From an uncultured Treponema sp. (GTDB taxonomy: Bacteria; Spirochaetota; Spirochaetia; Treponematales; Treponemataceae): 12,194 nucleotides of DNA. Within the stretch, counting starts at the first letter, position 1, and each line of letters begins with the position of its first letter. Position numbers and translations under genes: made by a program. Shown here piece after piece: positions 1 to 7,515 of this stretch. The stretch lies in contig CALINC010000027.1 of the NCBI GenBank assembly GCA_938045195.1, positions 1-12,194 of the forward strand, written 5' to 3'. The notes under the pieces are model-generated. The model saw nothing but the letters and a program-made list of their open reading frames with translations. It searched no databases and was not told the DNA's origin.

Positions 1-52
1 GCAGAGCGTACGTTGCGCAGCAACAGGGTATTAAACCCTCCGCACGAATAAA
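1..52. repeat. Left-truncated copy of a dispersed hairpin repeat
   Basis: Positions 26-52 match positions 5869-5895 at 26 of 27 bases, and positions 1-9 (GCAGAGCGT) match 5858-5866. Between these blocks this copy carries a small hairpin, GTTGC (12-16) with GCAAC (20-24), absent from the other copy. AGGGT (25-29) also pairs with ACCCT (35-39). The left end is cut by the window, so the expected 5' arm of the main GACG/CGTC stem is not visible. No coding potential is seen. Its role is unknown; it may be the remains of an intergenic terminator or of a mobile palindromic element. Confidence 0.7.
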
Positions 53-100
53 AAACGATATTCTTTTTATTTTTTAGTAATTATATTAAAAAAGGCATAT

Positions 101-120
101 AACACCTGTAGAGAGGTGTT
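101..120 (+). promoter_or_regulatory. Hairpin overlapping the exporter ribosome binding site
   Basis: AACACCT (101-107) is perfectly complementary to AGGTGTT (114-120), with a six-base loop GTAGAG. The likely Shine-Dalgarno GAGAGG lies at 111-116, partly in the loop and partly in the 3' arm, and the ATG follows at 122. Folding would therefore partly hide the ribosome binding site of the first exporter gene. That this regulates translation is an inference. No convincing sigma-70 promoter is visible in 53-100, which is an AT-rich stretch. Confidence 0.5.
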
Positions 121-121
121 T

Positions 122-2293
122 ATGAAAACAAATACGATTTTACAAAACCCGGAAACTGACGGCTGTGCTGCATGTCTTGTAATGCTTGCAAAACATTACG
201 GCAAAGAAATTGATGTACATAAAATAAAACGCTTACTGCAAAACTGTCCGGACGGTGTTTCAGGTCTGCAGCTTATTAAAGCGGCAGAATCAATGGGTTT
301 GTCTTGCCGGGGAGCGGTTACCGATTCAAAAGAAATCCCTAAAAATATTCCATACCCTTTTATCGCTCATCTGGTTACGGAAAAAGGAAACAAATATATT
401 GTCGTTCGGAAAGCCGATACTGAATTTGTTTATACTTCCGATTCTTTTTATGAAAACAAAAAACTTTCGCTGCATGATTTTAAGAAAAATTGGACGGGTG
501 TATTTTTTATAATTTTACCGGCTGCTGATTTTTCAAAACAAAAATCCTCAAGTTCGGGATTTGCAAGATTCTTTCCGCTATTAAAAACACATAAAAAAGT
601 TTGTGCCGAAATTATTTTTGCAAGCATCATTTTATCTTTTTTAGGAATATTAAGCGCATTTTATTTTAGGTTTTTAATTGATGAAGTTTTATATTCGGGA
701 TTGGAACAATCGCTTAGAACATTTTCAATAGGATTTCTTGCAGTTATAATTTTTAGGGCATTGTTAGGGCTTGCACGAAATCAGCTTTTGACGGTTATGA
801 GTTTTAAAATAGATGCTATGCTCATACATAAATATTTTGAACATGTTGTGCATTTACCGACTAGATTTTTTACCGGTAGAAAAACCGGCGAAATTCTTGC
901 CCGTATGAATGATGCAAATACAATTCGTCAAGTTATTTCAGCGACTGCTCTTACTGTTGTATTGGATTCTCTTATGCTTATTTTCGGAGGAATATTTTTA
1001 ATCTCGCTCGGCTCAAATCTTATTGCAGCGGCAATAATTCCGGTTGTTATAAGTGCCGTAATTGTATGGCTTTATGCAAAACCGTATCAAAATAAAATTC
1101 GCCGGCGGGCTGTTGCCGAAGCAGAGAAACATTCATGCATTGTAGAAAGTCTTAACGGAATATCCACTATTAAAGCTCTTGCTGCCGAAGATACTGCAAT
1201 CGAACAGGCAGAATTTAAAATTGTCAATGCAATCCGTCATGGAATTAATTTAGGGTCGTTTGCCAATTTTGAAAATAGTTTGCAAAATTTTATAAGCAGC
1301 TGCGGGACGCTTGCAATTTATTGGCTTGGAAGTTTAAATATTTTAAACGGAAAAATGTCGTTGGGGCAATTAATTTCATTTGTCGTTCTTTCGGGATATT
1401 TTTTAGAACCGCTTTCAAGGTTATTAACGCTTCAGCCTCAATTGCAAGAAGCATATATTGCTGCAGAAAGGCTTTCTGAAATTTTTGATGAAGATTGTGA
1501 AGCTGATATTGATAAAGGTTCTATTGAACTTGACGGAATTGACGGTAAAATTGAAATTAAAAATGTATCGTTCGGTTATGATGCAGGCATAAAAAAATTG
1601 CATAATATTAATTTAGAAATTAACCCCGGTGAAAAAGTTGCATTTGTCGGTTCTTCCGGTTCGGGCAAAACAACTCTTGCAAAACTTTTAATGAAGTTTT
1701 ATAAACCTCAGGAGGGAGATATTTTTATAGACGGAGTGAATTTACAAGATGTAAAAACCGATTCTTTTAGAAAGCAAATCGGATACGTACCGCAAGAAAT
1801 TCTTTTATTTTCAGGAACAATCGAAGAAAATATAAATTGGGGAACATCAAATAATGATTTACAAAGAACTATTGCAGCCGCACGGGCAGCGGAAGCATCA
1901 TCTTTTATTGAAGCATTACCAGATCGGTATAACACTTTTGTAGGCGAACACGGAGCAACGCTCTCAGGCGGTGAAAGGCAGCGTATTGCTATTGCCAGAA
2001 TTCTTTTGCGAAATCCTGCTTTTTTAATTTTAGATGAAGCAACTGCCGGGCTTGACAGTATTTCAGAAAACGCAGTAATGAAAACTTTAAATGAAATAAG
2101 CGCAGGAAGAACAACCATAATAATCGCTCACAGACTTTCCACAATTACGGAATGCGATAAAATATTTGTTTTAAAAAACGGAGAAATTGTAGAAGCAGGC
2201 AGTCATGCAGATTTACTTGAAAAAGACGGTGCGTATTCCAAATTGTGGGCAACTCAAAATAATTTTATCGGAGAGGAGGAAGCGGCGGCATGA
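122..2293 (+). CDS. C39-like/ABC exporter ATPase with degenerate peptidase domain (type I secretion)
   Basis: This 723-residue inner-membrane exporter combines an N-terminal C39-like domain (about 1-135), a six-helix transmembrane domain (about 155-445) and an ATPase domain (about 475-715). The ATPase is intact: Walker A GSSGSGKTT 510-518, Q-loop Gln558, signature LSGGE 614-618, Walker B with Asp638/Glu639, and His670. The C39 fold is recognisable from Gln8, the ACL and YG motifs, and Asp107. However, the catalytic Cys position is Gly14, with Cys shifted to 15, and the catalytic His position is Lys91. Peptidase activity is therefore unlikely. By analogy with HlyB, the domain may only bind cargo. 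ATG at 122 is preferred over GTG at 116, because GAGAGG lies five bases upstream. The adaptor gene overlaps its stop by ATGA. Export of a protein or peptide is well supported; the cargo is unknown. Confidence 0.92.
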   Translation: MKTNTILQNPETDGCAACLVMLAKHYGKEIDVHKIKRLLQNCPDGVSGLQLIKAAESMGLSCRGAVTDSKEIPKNIPYPFIAHLVTEKGNKYIVVRKADTEFVYTSDSFYENKKLSLHDFKKNWTGVFFIILPAADFSKQKSSSSGFARFFPLLKTHKKVCAEIIFASIILSFLGILSAFYFRFLIDEVLYSGLEQSLRTFSIGFLAVIIFRALLGLARNQLLTVMSFKIDAMLIHKYFEHVVHLPTRFFTGRKTGEILARMNDANTIRQVISATALTVVLDSLMLIFGGIFLISLGSNLIAAAIIPVVISAVIVWLYAKPYQNKIRRRAVAEAEKHSCIVESLNGISTIKALAAEDTAIEQAEFKIVNAIRHGINLGSFANFENSLQNFISSCGTLAIYWLGSLNILNGKMSLGQLISFVVLSGYFLEPLSRLLTLQPQLQEAYIAAERLSEIFDEDCEADIDKGSIELDGIDGKIEIKNVSFGYDAGIKKLHNINLEINPGEKVAFVGSSGSGKTTLAKLLMKFYKPQEGDIFIDGVNLQDVKTDSFRKQIGYVPQEILLFSGTIEENINWGTSNNDLQRTIAAARAAEASSFIEALPDRYNTFVGEHGATLSGGERQRIAIARILLRNPAFLILDEATAGLDSISENAVMKTLNEISAGRTTIIIAHRLSTITECDKIFVLKNGEIVEAGSHADLLEKDGAYSKLWATQNNFIGEEEAAA

Positions 2294-3432
2294 AATCTGT
2301 TCTCTATGTAGAAGATTTGACTTATACAAATGAATTATTACAAGAAAATAAATCCGGATTTTTTCATTCCGTTATTTTTATAACTTGTATTCTCGTTTTT
2401 TTTGCGGGAATTTGGTTAATAATTGGAAAAAGAGAAACTGTTGTGAAAGCCAAAGGCCTTATACGTCCTGAAGAAAATATTTCTTTTGTAAAAAGCACGG
2501 TAAACGGAAAAATAAAAGAAATAAATTTTAAACACGGGCAAAAAGTTTCTGTTGGAGACACACTTTTGGTTTTAGATGATTCTATTTTTAAAACCGAAAA
2601 ATTACATATCGAAGAACAATTAAAAAAGATAAACAAAAAAATTAAGGATATTGATTTTTGTTTAAAAAGTATCAACGAAAATACTATTTGTGTTCCGCGT
2701 AATCGAAGCGTTGCATATAAACAAATAGAAAATTATTTTTCAGTAAAACATAATTTGGAAAAGTATGTTGAATTGAATTCAGAGAAACTTAAAGAAGAAA
2801 AATCTTTACCGCAGTTTTCGGTTAGCGAATATAAAATAAAAATGCTTACTTTGAATCTGGAAAAAAGTCAAAGCGATTTAATGCAATATATAAATTCTTT
2901 TTTACATTCTCTTTATTCGGAACGCGAAAATTTTCAAACTCAAAAAGAAAGTCTTCAAACTTCTTTATCTAAAATTAAAGAAGAAATAAAACAGCTTACA
3001 ATCTGCGCCGCAATTGAAGGGGATGTTCAAGAACTTTCATCATTGAATTGCGGTGATAATATTTTTACGGGGCAAGATGTTGCAAAAATTATTCCCAACG
3101 GAAATGATAATATCATGGCGGTTCTCCATATTCCTGCTTCTCATTCCGGTTTAATTCAAGAAAATATGAAAGTCAAATTAAAGTTTCCTGCATTTCCGCA
3201 TTACGAATTCGGAAGTGCCCAAGGGAATATAAAAACTATTTTGCCTGATATTTTGTATTCCGGAAATAAAACAAACGAATATGTAGCCTTGGTACATATT
3301 GATAAAAAATTCCTCACGGATAAAAACGGCAATATTCATAATCTTAAAATCGGGTTGGATATAGAAGCATCTATCATTACTGATACGAATTCTATTCTTT
3401 CATTTATTTTAAAAAGGTTGGAATTAAAATGA
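2290..3432 (+). CDS. HlyD-family periplasmic adaptor (membrane fusion protein)
   Basis: This 380-residue adaptor should link the ABC exporter to the outer-membrane channel. It has a short cytoplasmic N-terminus and one membrane segment at about 25-45. A first lipoyl-like half follows (about 66-95, VNGKIKEINFKHGQKVSVGD), then a Lys/Glu-rich helical hairpin (about 100-235), a second lipoyl half (about 237-268) and a beta-barrel region. The C-terminus carries the HlyD-type signature around 352-375, with IGLDIEASI. Its ATG overlaps the ABC gene stop as ATGA, and a GAGGAGG ribosome site lies at 2273-2279, so the two are translationally coupled. The hairpin is fairly short for the family. The gene is strikingly rich in A and T compared with the ribosomal and gcv genes. 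The family call is firm; the cargo is not known. Confidence 0.88.
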   Translation: MKSVLYVEDLTYTNELLQENKSGFFHSVIFITCILVFFAGIWLIIGKRETVVKAKGLIRPEENISFVKSTVNGKIKEINFKHGQKVSVGDTLLVLDDSIFKTEKLHIEEQLKKINKKIKDIDFCLKSINENTICVPRNRSVAYKQIENYFSVKHNLEKYVELNSEKLKEEKSLPQFSVSEYKIKMLTLNLEKSQSDLMQYINSFLHSLYSERENFQTQKESLQTSLSKIKEEIKQLTICAAIEGDVQELSSLNCGDNIFTGQDVAKIIPNGNDNIMAVLHIPASHSGLIQENMKVKLKFPAFPHYEFGSAQGNIKTILPDILYSGNKTNEYVALVHIDKKFLTDKNGNIHNLKIGLDIEASIITDTNSILSFILKRLELK

Positions 3433-4844
3433 AAAAAAATAGATGTATTATCATTATTTTATTAATGTGCTGTTGTATTTCTTGTTTTAGTTTGGGAAAT
3501 ACTGAAACTAATGAAGATGAATTTATCGTATGGATGAATGCCGTTCTCGAAAAAAATCCCGATTATAAGCGGTTAAAACTTGCATATAATTTGGAAAAAC
3601 GCAATTTATTTTATGAAACGGCAAAATGGCTGCCGGCTCCGTATATCGATTTAAATTCAGGCGGGGCAGGCATCGAAAGCGTTAAAAAATATTATTCATT
3701 TCAAGTTTCCTCTGTTGCGGGCATTCGCCAAAATATTCCGTTGGGTATAACTGCGGATATATACGGCAAACAAGGACACTCAATTTTTTTTGATACTCCG
3801 AAAGAATTTTCTTATAATTTTTCTTCCGGCGCAAATATAAGCATTCCGTTATGGATAACGGCTCCTTCAATGACCGGAGATTTTGTTCGGCAAGAGGTAA
3901 AAACAGGCAAAAAGAAAAACGAGCTTTTGGAGTTGGAAGTTAAAACAAACAGAAAAATGTTAATGATAAAAACCGTTTCGATTTTGACCTCGGAAAAATT
4001 TATAAAGATGCGTATGGAACTTTTACAAAATGTAAAAAAATTATTAGATCAAGAAAGTGAAAAAAACGAAGTTCTTTTTAAGCAGGGTAAATTATCTGCG
4101 ATGGAGATGTTTGAATTTGAAAAAAAACGGCAGCAAACCGAAATAAATTTTTTATCGTTAAAAAATGAATATGAAAAAATAACTGCTGAAATTTTGGGTA
4201 TGGGACTCACAATAACCGAAATCAACGGATCTTTGAACGAGTGGCTTATATTTTTGGAAGAATTTGCCGAACGCTTAAAGAAAAAATCCGTAATTAAAGA
4301 TGAAACGGCAAAGCTAAAAAACGAGATTGCGTGGATGGAACAGGTAAAAAAAATACATGAAAAAATTCCGAAAATTTTACTTTCTTGCGGCTTTGATATT
4401 ATTCCGAAAGAGGATGTAGAAAAAACATTCGTTTCTTCAATAAAAAATTATTGGAAAAATTCTCCTCAGTTAAAATGGAATGTTACGGCATCAATCAAAA
4501 TAAACCTTGCGCCGTGGTATGAGGGGTACCGTATCGATAAAAATTTCAGACTTGCAAAATTAATCAATAAAATTCAAGCAGAAAAAATTGCAAGGCAAAC
4601 TATAGAAGACGAAAAACAAAAAAAACTGAATCTTGAAGCCGCTGAAAAAATCTTGCAGACTTCAAAAGATTCGTTTAATTTACAAAAAAAGTATCTCGAT
4701 ATAAGTACTAATTTTTATGAACTTGCGAAAATAAGTTCTTATGAATTTGAAGTTCAAAAAAATTTATATGCTGAAGCGGAATTAAATTATTTTTATGAAC
4801 GATTTAAAATTGTGCGGCTTGTTTTTGAAAATTATGTATTTTAA
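3429..4844 (+). CDS. TolC-type outer membrane efflux/secretion protein
   Basis: This 471-residue protein is the probable outer-membrane channel of the exporter. It starts with a signal peptide: basic MKKNR, then a hydrophobic run. The run contains Cys14-16 and Cys19, so a spirochaetal lipobox ending in Cys19 is possible but not certain. Long Lys/Glu-rich helices alternate with short strand-like segments rich in aromatic and Gly residues (about 65-135). This pattern, and the late repeat around KISSYEFEVQKNLYAEAELN, are typical of TolC proteins. The call rests on this architecture and on context more than on any single catalytic motif. Its ATG overlaps the adaptor stop as ATGA, with only a weak AAAGG upstream, which suggests translation coupled to the adaptor. 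It is the last gene of the operon, and no clear terminator follows in 4845-4886. Confidence 0.8.
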   Translation: MKKNRCIIIILLMCCCISCFSLGNTETNEDEFIVWMNAVLEKNPDYKRLKLAYNLEKRNLFYETAKWLPAPYIDLNSGGAGIESVKKYYSFQVSSVAGIRQNIPLGITADIYGKQGHSIFFDTPKEFSYNFSSGANISIPLWITAPSMTGDFVRQEVKTGKKKNELLELEVKTNRKMLMIKTVSILTSEKFIKMRMELLQNVKKLLDQESEKNEVLFKQGKLSAMEMFEFEKKRQQTEINFLSLKNEYEKITAEILGMGLTITEINGSLNEWLIFLEEFAERLKKKSVIKDETAKLKNEIAWMEQVKKIHEKIPKILLSCGFDIIPKEDVEKTFVSSIKNYWKNSPQLKWNVTASIKINLAPWYEGYRIDKNFRLAKLINKIQAEKIARQTIEDEKQKKLNLEAAEKILQTSKDSFNLQKKYLDISTNFYELAKISSYEFEVQKNLYAEAELNYFYERFKIVRLVFENYVF

Positions 4845-4886
4845 ACTTATACTTTCTGTTTTTAGCGATATTTTTTTATATTTCAG

Positions 4887-4916
4887 TTGACACGGTATTC
4901 AAATTTATTGTATAAT
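4887..4916 (+). promoter_or_regulatory. Consensus sigma-70 promoter of rpsL-rpsG
   Basis: A perfect -35 TTGACA (4887-4892) and a perfect -10 TATAAT (4911-4916) are separated by 18 bases. The expected transcription start is near 4923, giving a leader of about 50 bases. A small stem TCCGT/ACGGA (4936-4940 with 4948-4952) precedes the AAGGAG ribosome site at 4958-4963. Such a strong promoter shows that the ribosomal genes are transcribed independently of the exporter operon. Confidence 0.9.
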
Positions 4917-4972
4917 ACAAACTCACGTATTATATTCCGTAGTGCTGACGGATAATTAAGGAGTTAAGGCTT

Positions 4973-5347
4973 ATGCCTACAATAAATCAGTTGATCAAAA
5001 ATGGACGCAAAACTGCCGCAAATAGGACAAAAAGCCCGGCATTGCAGTCTTGCCCTCAAAAACGAGGTGTTTGTACAGGCGTAAAAACGGTTACGCCCAA
5101 GAAACCGAATTCCGCTTTGAGAAAAATTGCCAGAGTCCGCTTGAGCAATGGTATTGAAGTTACCGCCTATATCCCCGGTATCGGACACAACCTTCAAGAG
5201 CACTCCGTTGTTCTCGTAAGAGGCGGACGTGTTAAGGATCTCCCCGGCGTGCGCTATCACATTGTTCGAGGAACAAAAGATGCACTTGGTGTAGAAGACA
5301 GAAAACGAGGCCGCTCAAAGTACGGCGCAAAGAAACCTAAGGCGTAG
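4973..5347 (+). CDS. rpsL: 30S ribosomal protein S12
   Basis: S12 (124 residues, normal length) is a decoding-centre protein of the small subunit. The conserved stretches CPQKRGVCT, TPKKPNSALRK, GHNLQEHSVV and GGRVKDLPGVRYH are all present. Lys43 and Lys88 are unchanged, so the common streptomycin-resistance substitutions at these sites are absent. The Asp89 that is methylthiolated in some bacteria is also kept. The start is fixed by the family N-terminus (MPTINQL) and by AAGGAG nine bases upstream. rpsG follows after 10 bases. The gene upstream is a secretion protein, not rpoC as in some spirochaetes. Confidence 0.98.
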   Translation: MPTINQLIKNGRKTAANRTKSPALQSCPQKRGVCTGVKTVTPKKPNSALRKIARVRLSNGIEVTAYIPGIGHNLQEHSVVLVRGGRVKDLPGVRYHIVRGTKDALGVEDRKRGRSKYGAKKPKA

Positions 5348-5357
5348 GGGGTGAAAA

Positions 5358-5828
5358 ATGGGTAGAGGAAAGGTTGTTGCAAGAAGACCCGCTGCACCTG
5401 ACAGCAAGTACAACAGTGTTGTTGTAACTAAATTTATCGGAAGAATGATGCTTTCAGGAAAAAAGAGCATCACAACAAAGATTATGTATGATTCCTTTGA
5501 CAAAATTAAAGAAAAAACCGGCGAAGAGCCTTTGGCTGTTTTTTCTAAGGCTTTGGATAATGTAAAGCCTGTTGTTGAAGTAAAATCAAGACGTGTAGGC
5601 GGTGCTACATATCAAGTGCCTATGGATATTCCAGAAGGCCGCAGAGAAGCTCTTGCAATGCGCTGGCTTATCGGTGCCGCACGAAAACGCAGCGGACACG
5701 AAATGGCAGAGCGTTTAGCAGCCGAGCTTATTGATGCTTACAATAATACCGGAACGGCTTTCAAAAAGAAAGAAGAAGTCCACAGAATGGCTGAAGCCAA
5801 TAAAGCGTTTGCCCACTTTAGGTGGTAA
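5358..5828 (+). CDS. rpsG: 30S ribosomal protein S7
   Basis: S7 (156 residues, normal length) is a primary 16S rRNA-binding protein that nucleates assembly of the 30S head. The family features are visible: the basic N-terminus MGRGKVVARR, KFIGRMMLSGKK, the VGGATYQVPMD beta-hairpin, and the C-terminal MAEANKAFAHFRW. A purine-rich AGGGGGTG ribosome site lies just before the ATG. It is co-transcribed with rpsL. In many bacteria S7 represses its own operon by binding the rpsL-rpsG junction; the 10-base gap here leaves little room for such a site. No fusA or tuf follows, and the operon ends in the hairpin-rich convergent junction. Confidence 0.98.
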   Translation: MGRGKVVARRPAAPDSKYNSVVVTKFIGRMMLSGKKSITTKIMYDSFDKIKEKTGEEPLAVFSKALDNVKPVVEVKSRRVGGATYQVPMDIPEGRREALAMRWLIGAARKRSGHEMAERLAAELIDAYNNTGTAFKKKEEVHRMAEANKAFAHFRW

Positions 5829-5837
5829 TCTTATCTT

Positions 5838-5871
5838 AAAAAATCAACAACCCCGACGCAGAGCGTCGGGG
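5838..5871 (-). terminator. Rho-independent terminator of the gcv operon (dispersed repeat copy)
   Basis: CCCCGACG (5851-5858) and CGTCGGGG (5864-5871) form a perfect 8-bp GC-rich stem with a five-base loop. Read on the minus strand, it is followed by TTGTTGATTTTTT, a good U-rich tail, so it should stop transcripts coming out of gcvPB. On the plus strand the stem is followed by TATTAAACCC, which is not a U tract. The stem belongs to the repeat family seen at 1-52 and 12113-12169. GGGT (5869-5872) can instead pair with ACCC (5878-5881), which competes with this stem. Confidence 0.75.
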
Positions 5872-5891
5872 TATTAAACCCTCAGCACGAA

Positions 5892-5936
5892 TAAAGTATT
5901 TAGGCTCACCAACTGGAATACTTTAATGCCTTTTTT
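5892..5936 (+). terminator. Probable terminator of rpsL-rpsG
   Basis: TAAAGTATT (5892-5900) is perfectly complementary to AATACTTTA (5917-5925), with a 16-base loop. The stem is followed by ATGCC and six T (5931-5936), with more T-rich sequence after that. The stem is AT-rich, so it is weaker than a typical terminator, but it is in the right place and direction to end the ribosomal transcript. It abuts the repeat block at 5841-5895. Confidence 0.5.
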
Positions 5937-5949
5937 ATATTTTTTTATA

Positions 5950-6019
5950 AAATCAACAAATCTTGCCGTAAGCGGTACCTTAGAGCAAGTCCTTGCGTAG
6001 GTGCCTGAGCGTCTTTTTT
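5950..6019. other. Structured intergenic element with AAATCAAC boundary
   Basis: AAATCAAC at 5950-5957 repeats the boundary motif found at 5841, 9439 and 12113. After it, CTTGC (5962-5966) can pair with GCAAG (5985-5989). In a second fold, GGTACCT (5974-5980) can pair with AGGTGCC (5999-6005) with one wobble. A run of six T follows at 6014-6019, which would suit termination on the plus strand. On the minus strand the tail reads TTGTTGATTTTAT. It may be a back-up terminator for either direction. No gene is seen. Confidence 0.45.
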
Positions 6020-6032
6020 GGAAAGAGCAGCA

Positions 6033-6070
6033 GGAGAAGCGAACTTTTCAAGATAAAAGTTTACTTCTCC
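6033..6070 (-). other. Two-tier hairpin just after gcvPB
   Basis: GGAGAAG (6033-6039) pairs with CTTCTCC (6064-6070). Inside, AACTTTT (6042-6048) pairs with AAAAGTT (6055-6061) around a six-base loop, with a two-by-two internal loop between the stems. It lies 11 bases after the gcvPB stop codon on the minus strand. No U run follows directly, so it may protect a 3' end rather than terminate; the stronger terminator lies further on at 5838-5871. Confidence 0.5.
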
Positions 6071-6081
6071 CGCTAAAATAT

Positions 6082-7515
6082 TTACGCCTTATACTTCAAT
6101 ATCGGTTCACGTGCTGCCTTTGTTTCATCAACACGGTTAATCGGTTTGGTGTACGGATATTCATGCAGCTTGGCAGGATTGGAATAAGCCTCTTTTTTGA
6201 GCTTAATCATCACATCTGCCGTAAAGTCTAATGTAGATTTGCTTTCCGTTTCGGTCGGCTCGAACATCAGAGCTTCGTGTACAATCAGCGGGAAGTACAT
6301 CGTCGGCGGATGAATACCGTCATCGATTAAGCCTTTCGCAATGTCTAAAGCACTTACGCCGGTTTCTGCCTTAATCTTATCAAGCGTAAGAACAAACTCA
6401 TGCATACAAGTTCTATTGAAAGCAACTTCATATTCTTTTTCAAGTTTCTTTTTAAGATAATTTGCATTTAAGACGGCATAACCGGAGCTATCTTTAATAC
6501 CTTCGCTGCCGAGTGTCAGAATATACGCATAGGCTCGCAGATATACTAAGAAATTTCCGTAGAAGTTTCTAACCCTGCCGATGCTGTCGGGACGGTTAAA
6601 ATCTAGTTTATAATTTCCGTCCGAACCTACAACAACAGGTGAGGGCAAAAAGGCTTCAAGGAATTTTTTACAGCCGATAGGGCCGCTTCCGGGTCCGCCG
6701 CCGCCGTGCGGTGTTGAAAAGGTTTTATGCAAATTCAAGTGAACAATGTCATAGCCCATATCACCCGGTCGAAGCCGTCCCATAATTGCGTTGAGATTTG
6801 CACCGTCATAGTACAAAAGCCCGCCCGCTTTATGAACGATGTCGGCAATTTCTTTAATATGTGTTTCAAAAAGCCCAAGCGTGTTCGGGTTTGTAAGCAT
6901 TAAAGCTGCCGTGTCTTCACCGACTGTTTTCTTTAGGGCTTCAATATCGACATTTCCGTCTTTATCGGAAGGAATATTAACGATTTCACAGCCGACCATT
7001 GCAGCACTGGCAGGGTTTGTGCCATGTGCCGAATCTGGGACTAAAATCTTATTTCTGCCGGTATGACCGTTCTTTTCATGATAAGCGCGGATAACCAAAA
7101 GGGCCGTAAATTCTCCGTGTGCACCGGCGGATGGCTGTAACGAAAAAGCGTCCATTCCGGTAATTTTGCCGAGTTTGCTTCCGAGATCGCCCATAACCTG
7201 CACACAGCCTTTCATCGTATTTTCAGGCTGTAAGGGGTGAATGTTTGTAAAATTGGGAAGCGATGCAACTTCTTCATTAATTTTGGGATTGTACTTCATC
7301 GTGCATGAGCCGAGAGGATAAAACCCGTTATCAACGCCATGCGTGTTGCGGCTCAATTCCATATAATGGCGCACAAATTCAAGCTCCGAAACTTCAGGTA
7401 ATTTTGCATCTTCGGCTCGAAGATATTTTGAATCAAGAGAGTATTCGGGTACGGTAATTTTTGCTTCTGCAAATTTATGTCCTTTTACGGATTTTTCAAA
7501 AATCAAATTGCTCAT
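6082..7515 (-). CDS. gcvPB: Glycine dehydrogenase (decarboxylating) subunit 2, P-protein beta part
   Basis: This 477-residue subunit carries the pyridoxal phosphate site of the two-part P-protein. With GcvPA it decarboxylates glycine and transfers the aminomethyl group to lipoyl-GcvH in the cytoplasm. The cofactor lysine is Lys264 in LNLHKTFSTPHGGGGPG. Other family marks are YPLGSCTMKYNPK (66-78), LQPSAGAHGE (126-135) and PDSAHGTNPASA (160-171). The length is normal for the split form. The start codon overlaps the gcvPA stop as TAATG, and its GGAGG lies inside gcvPA, so the two subunits are probably coupled in translation. It is the last gene of the operon. Confidence 0.97.
   Translation of the reverse strand: MSNLIFEKSVKGHKFAEAKITVPEYSLDSKYLRAEDAKLPEVSELEFVRHYMELSRNTHGVDNGFYPLGSCTMKYNPKINEEVASLPNFTNIHPLQPENTMKGCVQVMGDLGSKLGKITGMDAFSLQPSAGAHGEFTALLVIRAYHEKNGHTGRNKILVPDSAHGTNPASAAMVGCEIVNIPSDKDGNVDIEALKKTVGEDTAALMLTNPNTLGLFETHIKEIADIVHKAGGLLYYDGANLNAIMGRLRPGDMGYDIVHLNLHKTFSTPHGGGGPGSGPIGCKKFLEAFLPSPVVVGSDGNYKLDFNRPDSIGRVRNFYGNFLVYLRAYAYILTLGSEGIKDSSGYAVLNANYLKKKLEKEYEVAFNRTCMHEFVLTLDKIKAETGVSALDIAKGLIDDGIHPPTMYFPLIVHEALMFEPTETESKSTLDFTADVMIKLKKEAYSNPAKLHEYPYTKPINRVDETKAAREPILKYKA

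Noticed and set aside
116..121. GTG start at 116 for the ABC exporter
   Set aside because: It overlaps the ribosome binding site itself; ATG at 122 has GAGAGG five bases upstream.
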